A stretch of 64,000 nt of DNA from Uliginosibacterium flavum (lineage in GTDB: Bacteria; Pseudomonadota; Gammaproteobacteria; Burkholderiales; Rhodocyclaceae). The notes under the pieces are model-generated. The model did no database searches, was not told the origin of the DNA, and saw only the letters and a list, made by a program, of their open reading frames with translations. The translations under genes and the position numbers were made by a program. Positions within the stretch are counted from its first letter, which is position 1. Every line of letters starts with the position of its first letter. Where the stretch lies: assembly GCF_040566545.1 (NCBI RefSeq), contig NZ_JBEWZI010000002.1:186001-250000 (forward strand), given 5' to 3'. Positions 26,603 through 34,809 of the stretch are shown piece after piece.

Positions 26603-26640
26603 AAAACGGCCCGTCGTTGCAAGCGACGGGCCGTTTTGTT
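26603..26640 (+). terminator. rho-independent terminator after pyk
   Basis: AAAACGGCCCGTCG (26603-26616) pairs perfectly with CGACGGGCCGTTTT (26624-26637). T-rich on the right and A-rich on the left. An additional hairpin (CGCCCTC...GAGGGCG) lies about 40 bases upstream. Confidence 0.9.
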
Positions 26641-26760
26641 TGCCATCTGCGAAAGATCGCACACGCGACAAGTGGCGGCACAGGGTAAAATCCAGTCTGG
26701 ATTGGCGCGGCCACATCGCGGTCGTACCAAAAATCACCCCAATTTCCGAAGGAATCCATC

Positions 26761-27825
26761 ATGGCTCTCGTTTCCATGCGCCAGCTACTCGACCACGCGG
26801 CCGAGTTCAGCTATGGCCTGCCCGCGTTCAACGTCAATAACCTCGAACAAGTCCAGGCCATCATGGAAGCAGCCAATGAGCTGGACAGCCCGGTGATCAT
26901 GCAGGCCTCGGCCGGCGCCCGCAAATATGCTGGCGAAGCCTTCCTGCGCCACCTGATCGACGCCGCCGTCGAAGCCTACCCGCACATCCCCGTCGTGATG
27001 CACCAGGATCACGGCCAGAGCCCGGCTGTGTGCATGGCGGCGATCCGCTCCGGCTTCAGCTCGGTAATGATGGACGGTTCCCTGCTCGAAGACGGCAAGA
27101 CGCCGTCCAGCTACGACTACAACGTCGCCGTGTCTCAGGAAGTGGTGAAGCTGGCGCACTCCATCGGCGTCACCGTGGAAGCCGAACTGGGCTGCCTCGG
27201 TTCGCTGGAATCCGGCATGGCTGGCGAAGAAGACGGCCACGGCGCCGAAGGCAAACTGGATCACAGCGCCCTGCTGACCGACCCGGAACAGGCCGCTGAC
27301 TTTGTGCAGCGTACCCAGTGCGACGCGCTGGCGATTGCCATCGGCACCAGCCACGGCGCCTACAAATTCACGCGCAAGCCCACCGGCGACATCCTCGCGA
27401 TTTCGCGCATCAAAGAAATCCACACCCGCCTGCCCAACACCCACCTGGTGATGCACGGCTCCTCTTCCGTACCGCAAGAGCTGTTGGCGATCATTCGCCA
27501 ATTCGGCGGCGACATGAAGGAAACCTACGGCGTGCCGGTCGAAGAAATCGTCGAAGGCATCAAATACGGCGTGCGCAAGATCAACATCGACACCGACATC
27601 CGCCTGGCCATGACCGCTGCCGTACGCCAGTACATGTTCGAGAATCCGAGCAAGTTTGACCCGCGTGATTTCCTCAAACCCGCCCGTGAAGCCGCCAAGC
27701 AGATCGTGCGTGCGCGCATGCAGGCTTTCGGCTGTGCCGGCCAGGCCAGCAAGATCAAGCCGATTTCGCTCGACAAAATCGCCGCTCAGTACAAATCTGG
27801 CGCCTTGGCCCAGCAGGTGAAATAA
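26761..27825 (+). CDS. fba: class II fructose-bisphosphate aldolase
   Basis: A 354-residue zinc aldolase of the Calvin-cycle subtype (also used in glycolysis). Metal and substrate motifs: H-Q-D-H-G-Q at 81-86 (His81, Asp83, His84), E-A-E-L-G-C-L-G near 141, G-T-S-H-G-A-Y-K near 197, M-H-G-S-S-S-V-P near 235 and K-I-N-I-D-T-D-I-R-L-A near 278. GAAGGA lies 7 bases before ATG 26761. A hairpin with GGCCT-rich arms follows the stop. Confidence 0.97.
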   Translation: MALVSMRQLLDHAAEFSYGLPAFNVNNLEQVQAIMEAANELDSPVIMQASAGARKYAGEAFLRHLIDAAVEAYPHIPVVMHQDHGQSPAVCMAAIRSGFSSVMMDGSLLEDGKTPSSYDYNVAVSQEVVKLAHSIGVTVEAELGCLGSLESGMAGEEDGHGAEGKLDHSALLTDPEQAADFVQRTQCDALAIAIGTSHGAYKFTRKPTGDILAISRIKEIHTRLPNTHLVMHGSSSVPQELLAIIRQFGGDMKETYGVPVEEIVEGIKYGVRKINIDTDIRLAMTAAVRQYMFENPSKFDPRDFLKPAREAAKQIVRARMQAFGCAGQASKIKPISLDKIAAQYKSGALAQQVK

Positions 27826-27835
27826 GGCGAGAAGG

Positions 27836-27952
27836 CTGAAGAGCCGCTCCCGGCAAGCCTCTCAAGGCCTCCCTCTCGGGAGGCCTTGTCGCATCTTGCT
27901 CTGCAGCATGCCTGCCTGAAGAAATCCGACCAGAGCGGCTCTTCAGACAGGT
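27836..27952. repeat. GAAGAGCCGC inverted repeat enclosing a hairpin
   Basis: The left arm TGAAGAGCCGCTCC and the right arm GAGCGGCTCTTCAG are nearly perfect complements. Between them lies a strong hairpin (AAGGCCTCCC at 27864-27873 with GGGAGGCCTT at 27878-27887), which could terminate fba transcription, followed by CTGCAGCATGCCTGCCTGAAG. Confidence 0.85.
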
Positions 27953-28071
27953 AATCAAATATTTCACGCATCACCTTCAACCGGCCTGTTGCTCCTTGGG
28001 GAAGCCCCGCGCATGGGCGTCACAGCCCGGTGCTATCCTCGCCGCTTGAATCAACCCAAGGAGATATCGTC

Positions 28072-28854
28072 ATGCTGCACGGCAGGAATGCACTCGTCAC
28101 CGGCGCCACCAGCGGCATCGGTCTGGCCGTCGCGGAAACCCTCGCGCGTAGCGGCGCGAATGTCGTGATCAATGGTCTGGGCGAGCCTGCCGCGAATCAG
28201 ACGCTGTGCGCCGGTCTGGCCCGTCGCTACGGTGTGCGCGTCAGCCTGAATGCAGCCGATCTGCGCGATCCGGCGCAGATCGAAGCCATGATCGCCGAGG
28301 CCACAGCGGAGTTCGGCGGCATCGACATCCTGATCAACAACGCCGGCATCCAGCATGTATCGCCGGTCGAGAGTTTTCCGGTCGACAAGTGGAATGACAT
28401 CCTCGCGCTGAACCTCACCGCCGCGTTCCATACCACGCGGCTGGTGGTGCCGCAAATGAAAGACAAAGGCTGGGGCCGCATCATCAACATGGGCTCAGCC
28501 CATTCGTTGATCGCCTCTCCCTTCAAGAGCGCCTACGTCGCCGCCAAGCATGGCATCAACGGCTTCACCAAGTCCGTCGCCCTCGAACTGGCCCAGCACG
28601 GCATCACCGCCAACACCGTCTGCCCCGGCTATGTGCTGACCCCGCTGGTCGAAAAGCAGATCCCGGACACCATGGCCGCGCGCGGCCTCACCGAAGAACA
28701 GGTGATCCGCGACGTGCTGCTCGCCGCCCAGCCCACCAAGCAATTCGTCAGCGTGCAGGAAATCGCCGACAGCGTGCTCTTCCTGTGCTCGGACGCCGCG
28801 CGCTCCATCACCGGGACGAGCTTGTCAATTGATGGCGGGTGGACCACCCAATAA
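28072..28854 (+). CDS. 3-hydroxybutyrate dehydrogenase-like short-chain dehydrogenase
   Basis: A 260-residue SDR. It has the NAD-binding G-A-T-S-G-I-G at 11-17, N-N-A-G-I-Q-H-V-S-P-V, the catalytic Ser-Tyr-Lys set (Y-V-A-A-K-H-G near 155), and the characteristic bdhA tail with A-N-T-V-C-P-G-Y-V-L-T-P-L-V-E-K-Q-I-P and Q-P-T-K-Q-F-V. This points to D-3-hydroxybutyrate dehydrogenase of ketone-body/PHB metabolism. AAGGAGATAT precedes ATG 28072. It is 25 bases upstream of the glycosyltransferase gene and may be co-transcribed with it. Confidence 0.9.
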   Translation: MLHGRNALVTGATSGIGLAVAETLARSGANVVINGLGEPAANQTLCAGLARRYGVRVSLNAADLRDPAQIEAMIAEATAEFGGIDILINNAGIQHVSPVESFPVDKWNDILALNLTAAFHTTRLVVPQMKDKGWGRIINMGSAHSLIASPFKSAYVAAKHGINGFTKSVALELAQHGITANTVCPGYVLTPLVEKQIPDTMAARGLTEEQVIRDVLLAAQPTKQFVSVQEIADSVLFLCSDAARSITGTSLSIDGGWTTQ

Positions 28855-28879
28855 CTCACAGAACAAAGACCACAGATCC

Positions 28880-30001
28880 ATGACCCGAAAAATCCTTCTC
28901 CTGAGTGTTTCCGCCGGCGCCGGCCATGTGCGCGCTGCCGAGGCGATCCGCGCGAGCGCAGCCCTGAGCGGCGAGGCGCTGGAAGTGCGCCATCTGGACG
29001 TGATGGATTACGTACCGGCGGGCTTCCGCAAACTGTATGCCGACACTTATCTGAAGTTGGTGGCGAAGCTGCCGGCGCTGTGGGGTTATCTGTATCAATC
29101 CAGCCACGAGGCCAAGCCGGACAGCACGACCGAAAAGATCCGCCGCAGCGTGGAGCGCCTGTCGACACGGCCACTGCGCAAGGAGATCGCGGCCTTCGCG
29201 CCGGACGCCATCGTGTGCACGCACTTCCTGCCCGCCGAGATGCTGGATCGCATGCTGCGTCAGGGTGATCTGGCCTGCCCGGTGTGGGTGCAGGTCACCG
29301 ATTTCGACTTGCACCGCATGTGGGTGCATGAACACATGCGTGGCTATTTCGCGGCCAACGAGGAAGTGGCCTTCCGCATGCGCGCGGCGGGGATTCCGGC
29401 GACCAACATCCATGTCACGGGCATTCCGATCATGCCGGTATTCGGCGAGATGCTGGAGCGCCAGATCTGCGCCGCCGAATACGGGCTGGATCCGGCGCGC
29501 ACCACGGTACTGCTGATGGGCGGTGGCGCGGGCATGGGCAGTCTGGATACAGTGGCGCAGAGCCTGCTGCAAATCGGCGGCGATTTCCAGCTGATCGTGC
29601 TGGCCGGGCGCAACGTCGCCGCGCTGGAAGCCTTGCAGACGCTGGCCGCGCAGCATCCCGGCCGGCTCGTCGCGCTGGGCTTCACCGACAAGGTGGAGCG
29701 CCTGATGAGCTGCGCCGATCTGGTGATCACCAAGCCGGGCGGTCTGTCGACCTCGGAATGCCTCGCCAAGGGGCTGCCGATGATCCTGAATGCGCCGATT
29801 CCGGGACAGGAAGAACGCAACGCCGACTACCTGCTGGAGCAAGGCGTGGCGTTGAAAGCCTGCGACGCGGTGACGCTGGAATACCGCGTGCGCCTGCTGC
29901 TCGAAAACCCGGCCAAGCTCGCCGACATGCGCAACAAGGCGCGGGCGCTGGGCCGGCCGGATGCCGGCAAGCAGGTGCTGAAAACGGTGCTCGGCCAATG
30001 A
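28880..30001 (+). CDS. MGDG synthase-like glycosyltransferase
   Basis: A 373-residue GT28/MurG-superfamily protein resembling diacylglycerol glycosyltransferases (MGDG synthase type). The N-terminal block has L-L-S-V-S-A-G-A-G-H-V-R-A-A-E-A, and the Y-x-x-x-Y-L-K region matches the MGDG_synth domain. The C-terminal half has the sugar-nucleotide site: L-L-M-G-G-G-A-G-M, T-K-P-G-G-L-S-T-S-E and P-I-P-G-Q-E-E-R-N. The product is likely a glycosylated membrane lipid, inferred from the family. It overlaps the next small membrane protein (ATGA) and lies just ahead of the aryl-polyene cluster, but membership in that cluster is uncertain. Confidence 0.85.
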   Translation: MTRKILLLSVSAGAGHVRAAEAIRASAALSGEALEVRHLDVMDYVPAGFRKLYADTYLKLVAKLPALWGYLYQSSHEAKPDSTTEKIRRSVERLSTRPLRKEIAAFAPDAIVCTHFLPAEMLDRMLRQGDLACPVWVQVTDFDLHRMWVHEHMRGYFAANEEVAFRMRAAGIPATNIHVTGIPIMPVFGEMLERQICAAEYGLDPARTTVLLMGGGAGMGSLDTVAQSLLQIGGDFQLIVLAGRNVAALEALQTLAAQHPGRLVALGFTDKVERLMSCADLVITKPGGLSTSECLAKGLPMILNAPIPGQEERNADYLLEQGVALKACDAVTLEYRVRLLLENPAKLADMRNKARALGRPDAGKQVLKTVLGQ

Positions 30002-30504
30002 GTGCCGAGGTACCACGCAATGGCCGCGCGCTGCTCCTGACGCTGGTCTGGGTCGCGCTGCTGGCGCTGTTCTTCGCCGAAGTCGAAATCCAGATCGAAG
30101 GCGCCGCCGGCTGGGCCGCCAATCTGCCGACCTGGCGCATCGAGCAGCACTGGCTGCTGGACATCTTCTGGGGCGGGCGGCCGATGACGGGTTATCACGC
30201 CTGGGTGTTCTCCTTCATGGCGCTGATCTTTCACTTTCCGCTGTTCTTCTTCGCGCACTGGTCTTGGCGCGCCGAAGCGCGGGTGATTGCCTGCATCCAG
30301 ATTTTCTGGATCATCGAAGACTTCCTGTGGTTCGTGCTCAATCCGGCTTACGGCTGGGCGAATTTCAACCCGGCCCATGTGCCCTGGCACAAGCACTGGC
30401 TGGCCGGCGCACCCACCGATTACTGGACTTTTCTGGGCACTGGCGCGGTGCTACTGGCGCTCTCCTGCTGGCCTGTGCGTGCGACGAAAGCCGGCCGAGG
30501 CTAG
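29998..30504 (+). CDS. small inner-membrane protein, unknown function
   Basis: A 168-residue protein with an N-terminal membrane helix (about 12-27) and at least three more hydrophobic segments (around 68-85, 97-115 and 140-157). It is rich in Trp and His (W-H-K-H-W, W-I-I-E-D-F-L-W-F). The ATG overlaps the stop of the glycosyltransferase by four bases, so the two are translationally coupled, and a role linked to lipid glycosylation is inferred. I do not recognise the family. Confidence 0.7.
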   Translation: MSAEVPRNGRALLLTLVWVALLALFFAEVEIQIEGAAGWAANLPTWRIEQHWLLDIFWGGRPMTGYHAWVFSFMALIFHFPLFFFAHWSWRAEARVIACIQIFWIIEDFLWFVLNPAYGWANFNPAHVPWHKHWLAGAPTDYWTFLGTGAVLLALSCWPVRATKAGRG

Positions 30505-30535
30505 GCGGCGTGCAAGCGCCGGGTTCACACCGACC

Positions 30536-30610
30536 TGCCTGAAGAGCCGCTCCCACATTGCCTGTACAGATACCCTTGGCGCAGAACAAGGCGCAGCGCG
30601 GCTCTTCGGG
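30536..30610. repeat. GAAGAGCCGC-type inverted repeat
   Basis: CCTGAAGAGCCGCTCCC on the left and GCAGCGCGGCTCTTCGG on the right, with CTTGGCGCAGAACAAGGCGC between. It marks the boundary before the aryl-polyene cluster. Confidence 0.8.
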
Positions 30611-30749
30611 GCACATCCGTAAAAGTCACGAACGTGACTTTTTGCGCAGTTTTCGCCCGAAAACCCGTGAAAGGCTTAGCAATCAGACGGCTGGCGCTGC
30701 CGATTGGCTATAATCCCGCAGCTCAGACCAACCCGTATTTCATTCAAGC

Positions 30750-31034
30750 ATGACTCAAGAACACGCCACACCCGATGCCGCGCTGGAGCGCGAAGTTGCC
30801 ACGATGATCGTTTCCGCCCTCAATCTGGACAGCAATCCAGACGAGATCAAGGCCGAAGACGCACTTTACGGCGAAGAAGGCCTCGGGCTGGACTCCATCG
30901 ACATCCTGGAAGTGGCGCTGGTCATGTCCAAGCGCTTCGGCTTCCAGCTGAAGGCCGACAGCGAAGACAACTTCCGCATCTTCGGCTCACTGCGCAGCCT
31001 CGCCGAGCACGTTGCCGCCCACCGGACCAAGTGA
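30750..31034 (+). CDS. acyl carrier protein (aryl-polyene)
   Basis: A 94-residue phosphopantetheine-binding protein. Ser49 in G-L-G-L-D-S-I-D-I-L-E is the attachment site for the 4'-phosphopantetheine arm. The length and the E-E-G-L-G-L-D-S-I-D signature fit the ACPs of aryl-polyene clusters (ApeE/ApeF type, from family knowledge). It is first in block 1 and overlaps the next gene by three bases (TGATG). It probably carries either the aryl starter or the growing chain; a second ACP sits at 49739-49978. Confidence 0.92.
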   Translation: MTQEHATPDAALEREVATMIVSALNLDSNPDEIKAEDALYGEEGLGLDSIDILEVALVMSKRFGFQLKADSEDNFRIFGSLRSLAEHVAAHRTK

Positions 31035-31684
31035 TGGCCGCCAAGCAGGTGCTGCGCTGGGGTTTCGGCGCGCTGTTCGGTGCGGCCTACCTGTGGCTGG
31101 GGCATCAAGCCGCCATCGCCAATGATCCGCCGCTGATCAGTCTGCTCATCGGGCTGGCCCCGCTGAGCACCAGCGCCGTCGTGCTGGCCTGGCATTCACG
31201 CTCGGTCTGGCTACAGAGCCTGTGTGCGGCCTGCCTGCTGGGCATGTTGCTGAATCTCGATTTCCTGCGCAGCAATACCGCTTGGGTTTACTACATTCAG
31301 CACGCGGGCATGCACACCATGTTGGGCATCATGTTCGGGCGCACCCTCGGCAAGGACGATGCGACGGCACTATGCGCGCGCCTGTCGAGCATGGTGTATG
31401 CGCCGCCACTGGACGCCCACCACCTCCGTTACGCCAGGAATGTCACCGTGGTGTGGACCCTGTATTTTGCGGGCGCCATGGTGATCTCTAGCCTGCTGTT
31501 CTTTTTCGGCCCGCTCACGCTCTGGTCAGTGTTCGCCAACCTGCTGACGCCCGTGCTCATCGGCGCGATCTTTGTCGTTGAATACCTCACGCGCCGGGCG
31601 GCCCTGCCCGGCCTCAAGCACGTCAGCATCGCCCATAGCATTCGCCTTTACCGCGAGTATTCAGAGCGCAGCAACAAAGACTGA
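31034..31684 (+). CDS. aryl-polyene cluster membrane protein (COG4648-like)
   Basis: A 216-residue inner-membrane protein with about six hydrophobic segments (around 8-24, 37-53, 57-75, 85-105, 140-165 and 170-190). Membrane proteins of this kind, often described as COG4648, sit between the ACP and the ligase in aryl-polyene clusters. The biochemical role is not established. The conserved Y-Y-I-Q-H-A-G-M-H motif near 90-98 may be functional. It is coupled to the ACP by overlap and is 6 bases before the ligase. Confidence 0.8.
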   Translation: MAAKQVLRWGFGALFGAAYLWLGHQAAIANDPPLISLLIGLAPLSTSAVVLAWHSRSVWLQSLCAACLLGMLLNLDFLRSNTAWVYYIQHAGMHTMLGIMFGRTLGKDDATALCARLSSMVYAPPLDAHHLRYARNVTVVWTLYFAGAMVISSLLFFFGPLTLWSVFANLLTPVLIGAIFVVEYLTRRAALPGLKHVSIAHSIRLYREYSERSNKD

Positions 31685-31690
31685 TCCGTC

Positions 31691-33022
31691 ATGCAGACTC
31701 TGCCACTCCTGCCCGAGCTGCCCGATCACACCACCGTTGCCAGTCGGCACGGCCAAGCGATCTCGCGCGCGCGTTTCTTGCGCGACGTGCTGGCACTGGC
31801 GGATCGCCTGCCCGCCGGGCGACCGCTGCTGAATCTGTGCAAGGACCGCTACCTGTTTGCCATCGGCCTGTTCGCTGCGATTGCGCGCGGCAATCTGAGC
31901 CTGCTGCCGAACGCCACCACGGCCGAAAATATCGCTGCACTACGCGCCCGTGAACCGGATCTGTTGTGCCTGAGCGATCAAGCCGAGGCGCCCTTCGGCC
32001 TGCCCCACCTGCCACTGGCTTTCAATCCAGACACGGCCCCGGCGACCACCGCCACAATGCCGCAGATCGACGCAGAACAAACGGTCGCCTGTGTGTTCAC
32101 CTCTGGCTCCACGGGTGAACCACAAGCGCACTTCAAACATTTTGGCCGCCTCGTAGCTATCTCGCTGGCCGAGGCCGAACGCCTCTGGACCGTCACCGGC
32201 GGGCCCTGCGCAGTCCTCGGCACAGTGCCTTTCCAGCACATGTACGGACTGGAATCCACGGTCTTGCTACCCCTGATCGGCGGTGGCATCCTGAGTGCCG
32301 AACAACCCTATTTCCCGGCAGATGTGAGCACGGCGCTAACCGCGCTACCGGCCCCTCGCCTGCTGGTGACCACGCCCTTTCATCTGCACAATCTGCTGGA
32401 TGCCGAGATCGGCATTCCGCCGCTCGCAGCCCTGCTCTCGGCCACAGCGCCGCTCGCGCGCGAACTTGCCCAGCAGGCCGAAGCCCGCGTCGGCGTGCCA
32501 ATGCTGGAAATCTACGGATCGACCGAAACCGGTCAGCTGGCCACCCGCCAGCCCACACAGAACGAAGCCTGGACGCTGTTTCCCGGCATCCACCTGCAGC
32601 AGCAAGATGCCGCAACCACAGCCAGCGGAGCGCTGGAACAGGACATTGTGCTCGGTGACGTGCTGGAACTGCTCGACGCCACGCACTTTCACCTGCTCGG
32701 ACGCGGCTCCGACATGATCAACATCGCCGGCAAGCGTAGCTCGCTGGCTTTTCTGAACAATGTCATCCTGCGCCTGCCAGGCGTGCGAGATGCAGCCTTC
32801 TGCCTGCCGCATGAAGGCGAAGCCAGCCGCCTCGCAGCCTTCGTGGTCGCCCCCGGCATCAGCACGAAAGACATCCTGCACGGCCTGCGCGCCTGGGTCG
32901 ATGCGGTCTTCCTGCCGCGTCCGATCATTTTCCTCGACACCCTGCCGCGCAACGCCACCGGCAAGATTCCGGCAAGCGCAATGGCCGCATTGATCGCCGA
33001 ACATCTGGAGCCCGACGCCTGA
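31691..33022 (+). CDS. AMP-dependent aryl acid:ACP ligase
   Basis: A 443-residue adenylating enzyme. It has the P-loop-like T-S-G-S-T-G-E-P-Q at 137-145 (Gln where most have Lys), Y-G-S-T-E-T-G near 273, and a C-terminal R-N-A-T-G-K-I-P-A-S carrying the catalytic Lys near 427. It is about 60-100 residues shorter than ordinary acyl-CoA synthetases, as is typical of the aryl-polyene ligases (ApeH-like). It is predicted to activate 4-hydroxybenzoate (or 3-hydroxybenzoate) and load an ACP. It overlaps the following dehydratase by one base (TGATG). Confidence 0.9.
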   Translation: MQTLPLLPELPDHTTVASRHGQAISRARFLRDVLALADRLPAGRPLLNLCKDRYLFAIGLFAAIARGNLSLLPNATTAENIAALRAREPDLLCLSDQAEAPFGLPHLPLAFNPDTAPATTATMPQIDAEQTVACVFTSGSTGEPQAHFKHFGRLVAISLAEAERLWTVTGGPCAVLGTVPFQHMYGLESTVLLPLIGGGILSAEQPYFPADVSTALTALPAPRLLVTTPFHLHNLLDAEIGIPPLAALLSATAPLARELAQQAEARVGVPMLEIYGSTETGQLATRQPTQNEAWTLFPGIHLQQQDAATTASGALEQDIVLGDVLELLDATHFHLLGRGSDMINIAGKRSSLAFLNNVILRLPGVRDAAFCLPHEGEASRLAAFVVAPGISTKDILHGLRAWVDAVFLPRPIIFLDTLPRNATGKIPASAMAALIAEHLEPDA

Positions 33023-33312
33023 TGCCAACGCTGGAACTACTGATTCCCGCCGATCACCCTGCCTTCGCCGGCCACTTCCCGGGCCGGCCCATCGTGCCCG
33101 GTGTCGTGCTGCTGGATCAGGCGCAATTGCTTGTGGAAGCAGCCAGCGGATTGCGTGTCAACGGTATCGCCGTGGCCAAGTTCCTCAGCCCGGTCGGCCC
33201 CGGCGAGGCCTTGTGGCTGGACTACGAGAACTCGGGCCGTTTCGAAATCCGTGCCGCTGAACGCAAGATCGCCAGCGGGCGTTTTACCCTGCAAGATCCA
33301 GAACAAACATGA
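33022..33312 (+). CDS. hotdog-fold dehydratase subunit (ApeI-like)
   Basis: A 96-residue FabZ-like hotdog protein with H-P-A-F-A-G-H-F-P-G-R-P-I-V-P-G-V at 12-28; His18 is the expected catalytic histidine. It is much shorter than FabZ (about 150) and resembles the ApeI subunit, which in characterised systems pairs with the ApeP-type partner (here 41681-42121). It dehydrates the 3-hydroxyacyl-ACP intermediate. It overlaps both neighbours, so expression is coupled. Confidence 0.88.
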   Translation: MPTLELLIPADHPAFAGHFPGRPIVPGVVLLDQAQLLVEAASGLRVNGIAVAKFLSPVGPGEALWLDYENSGRFEIRAAERKIASGRFTLQDPEQT

Positions 33313-34235
33313 GTACCGAGAGCAGTGCTCACAAACCCGAATGGATGCAGCGCGAGGAGCGCGGCAGCGCGTTCTGGCTGCGCGTGATGAGCGTCCTGTC
33401 GCTGCGCCTCGGGCGCCGCGTCACTCGCCCCATCGTGTATGGCATCGCCCTGTATTTCCTGTTTGCGGCGCCCGCCGCCCGCCGGGCCTCGCGCGACTAT
33501 CTGGGCAGAGTGCTCGGCCGGCCGAGCACCTGGCTGGATGGCTATCGCCACATCCTGAGTTTTGCCAGCACCATCCATGACCGCTTCTACCTGCTGAATG
33601 ACCGAGAGGACGACTTCAAGATCCGCTGGTTCGGCGCCGACACCCTTCACGCCCGCCACGATCGCGGCGATGGCCTGTTCCTGTTCGGTGCGCATCTGGG
33701 CAGTTTCGAGCTGATGCGCACCCTGGCCCGCGCCCATCCCCAGCGCACGGTGTGCATGGCGATGTACGCCGACAACGCGCGCCAGATCAACAGCACGCTG
33801 GCAGCAATCAATCCGCGTGCAATGCAGGACATCATCCCGCTCGGCCAGCTCGACTCGATGCTGCTGGTTCATAACAAGCTGGAGGCCGGCGCGATGGTCG
33901 GTATTCTGGCGGATCGCGCGACGGGAACTGACAGCTATCAGAGCGTGTCTTTCCTTGGCAAGCAAGCCCACTTCCCGACAGGCCCCTTCCGCATGGCGGC
34001 GATGCTGCGTCATCCGGTGTTCTTCATGGCCGGTCTGTACGCTGGCAGCAATCGTTACGACGTACACTTCGAGCTGATTGCAGATTTTTCAGAGCTTCAC
34101 CGCGATCAACGTGACGCTGCGATCCGCAACGCGATTGGAAACTACGCGGCGGTGCTGGAACGGCACTGTCAGAAGCATCCGTATAACTGGTTCAATTTTT
34201 ACGATTTCTGGAAATCCGCCCGTGATGATGCCTGA
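33309..34235 (+). CDS. lysophospholipid acyltransferase-like (HtrB/LPLAT family)
   Basis: A 308-residue membrane-associated acyltransferase. The H-x4-E catalytic pair is H129-L-G-S-F-E134 in F-G-A-H-L-G-S-F-E, as in the LpxL/HtrB branch. A hydrophobic N-terminal helix lies near 42-56. In aryl-polyene clusters such enzymes are thought to transfer the aryl-polyene acyl chain, or a fatty acid, onto a lipid or sugar anchor. It overlaps the dehydratase by 4 bases and the LolA-like gene by 11. Confidence 0.88.
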   Translation: MSTESSAHKPEWMQREERGSAFWLRVMSVLSLRLGRRVTRPIVYGIALYFLFAAPAARRASRDYLGRVLGRPSTWLDGYRHILSFASTIHDRFYLLNDREDDFKIRWFGADTLHARHDRGDGLFLFGAHLGSFELMRTLARAHPQRTVCMAMYADNARQINSTLAAINPRAMQDIIPLGQLDSMLLVHNKLEAGAMVGILADRATGTDSYQSVSFLGKQAHFPTGPFRMAAMLRHPVFFMAGLYAGSNRYDVHFELIADFSELHRDQRDAAIRNAIGNYAAVLERHCQKHPYNWFNFYDFWKSARDDA

Positions 34236-34809
34236 TCTTTTCCGTTGGTCTGTCGCCCTGCTGATAAGCCTGTTCATGGCCAGCAGCCAGGGGGCCGAGT
34301 GGCAAGTCAGCGAGCTGATGCAACTGCTCGCCCAGAACAAGAGCGGCCACGCCAAATTCGTCGAGAAGAAATACATCGGCATCGTCGAGGGCGCCGTCGA
34401 ATCCTCGGGTGAGCTGTTTTTCACCGCGCCGGATAAACTCGAAAAACGCACCCTCAAACCGCGCACCGAAAGCATCACGCTGGAGGGTTCGCAGCTGATC
34501 ATTGAGCGCCCCGGCAAGCAGCGCCTGAGCCTGAACCTGCAGAATTATCCGGAAGCCGCCGCCTTCGTCGAAAGCATTCGCGGCACCCTGGCCGGTGACA
34601 AAACCGCGCTGGAGAAAGTGTACAAACTTTCACTCAGCGGCAACGCAGACAAGTGGCAGCTGATCCTGCTGCCGCAGTTCTCGCGCATGTCCGATCTGAT
34701 CACACGCATCCGCATCATCGGCAGCCGTGCCGATGTGAGCCGCATCGAATTTGACCTGGCCGACGGCGACCGCTCCGAAATCATCGTCACCCAGATGGTG
34801 CAACCATGA
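34225..34809 (+). CDS. LolA-like outer-membrane lipoprotein carrier domain protein
   Basis: A 194-residue exported protein with a signal peptide (residues 1-23) and a LolA-like fold (S-G-E-L-F-F-T-A-P-D-K-L, I-R-I-I-G-S-R-A-D). LolA-like proteins in aryl-polyene clusters are proposed to ferry the lipidated pigment across the periplasm. The start is ATGATG at 34225-34230; it overlaps the upstream gene by 11 bases and the MMPL exporter by 4 (ATGA). Confidence 0.87.
   Translation: MMPDLFRWSVALLISLFMASSQGAEWQVSELMQLLAQNKSGHAKFVEKKYIGIVEGAVESSGELFFTAPDKLEKRTLKPRTESITLEGSQLIIERPGKQRLSLNLQNYPEAAAFVESIRGTLAGDKTALEKVYKLSLSGNADKWQLILLPQFSRMSDLITRIRIIGSRADVSRIEFDLADGDRSEIIVTQMVQP

Noticed and set aside
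23942..26737. A 931-residue reading frame on the minus strand across pgk and pyk
   Set aside because: It runs antisense to two strongly recognisable glycolytic genes. High GC content and codon bias create long open antisense frames; no start signal or domain is visible.
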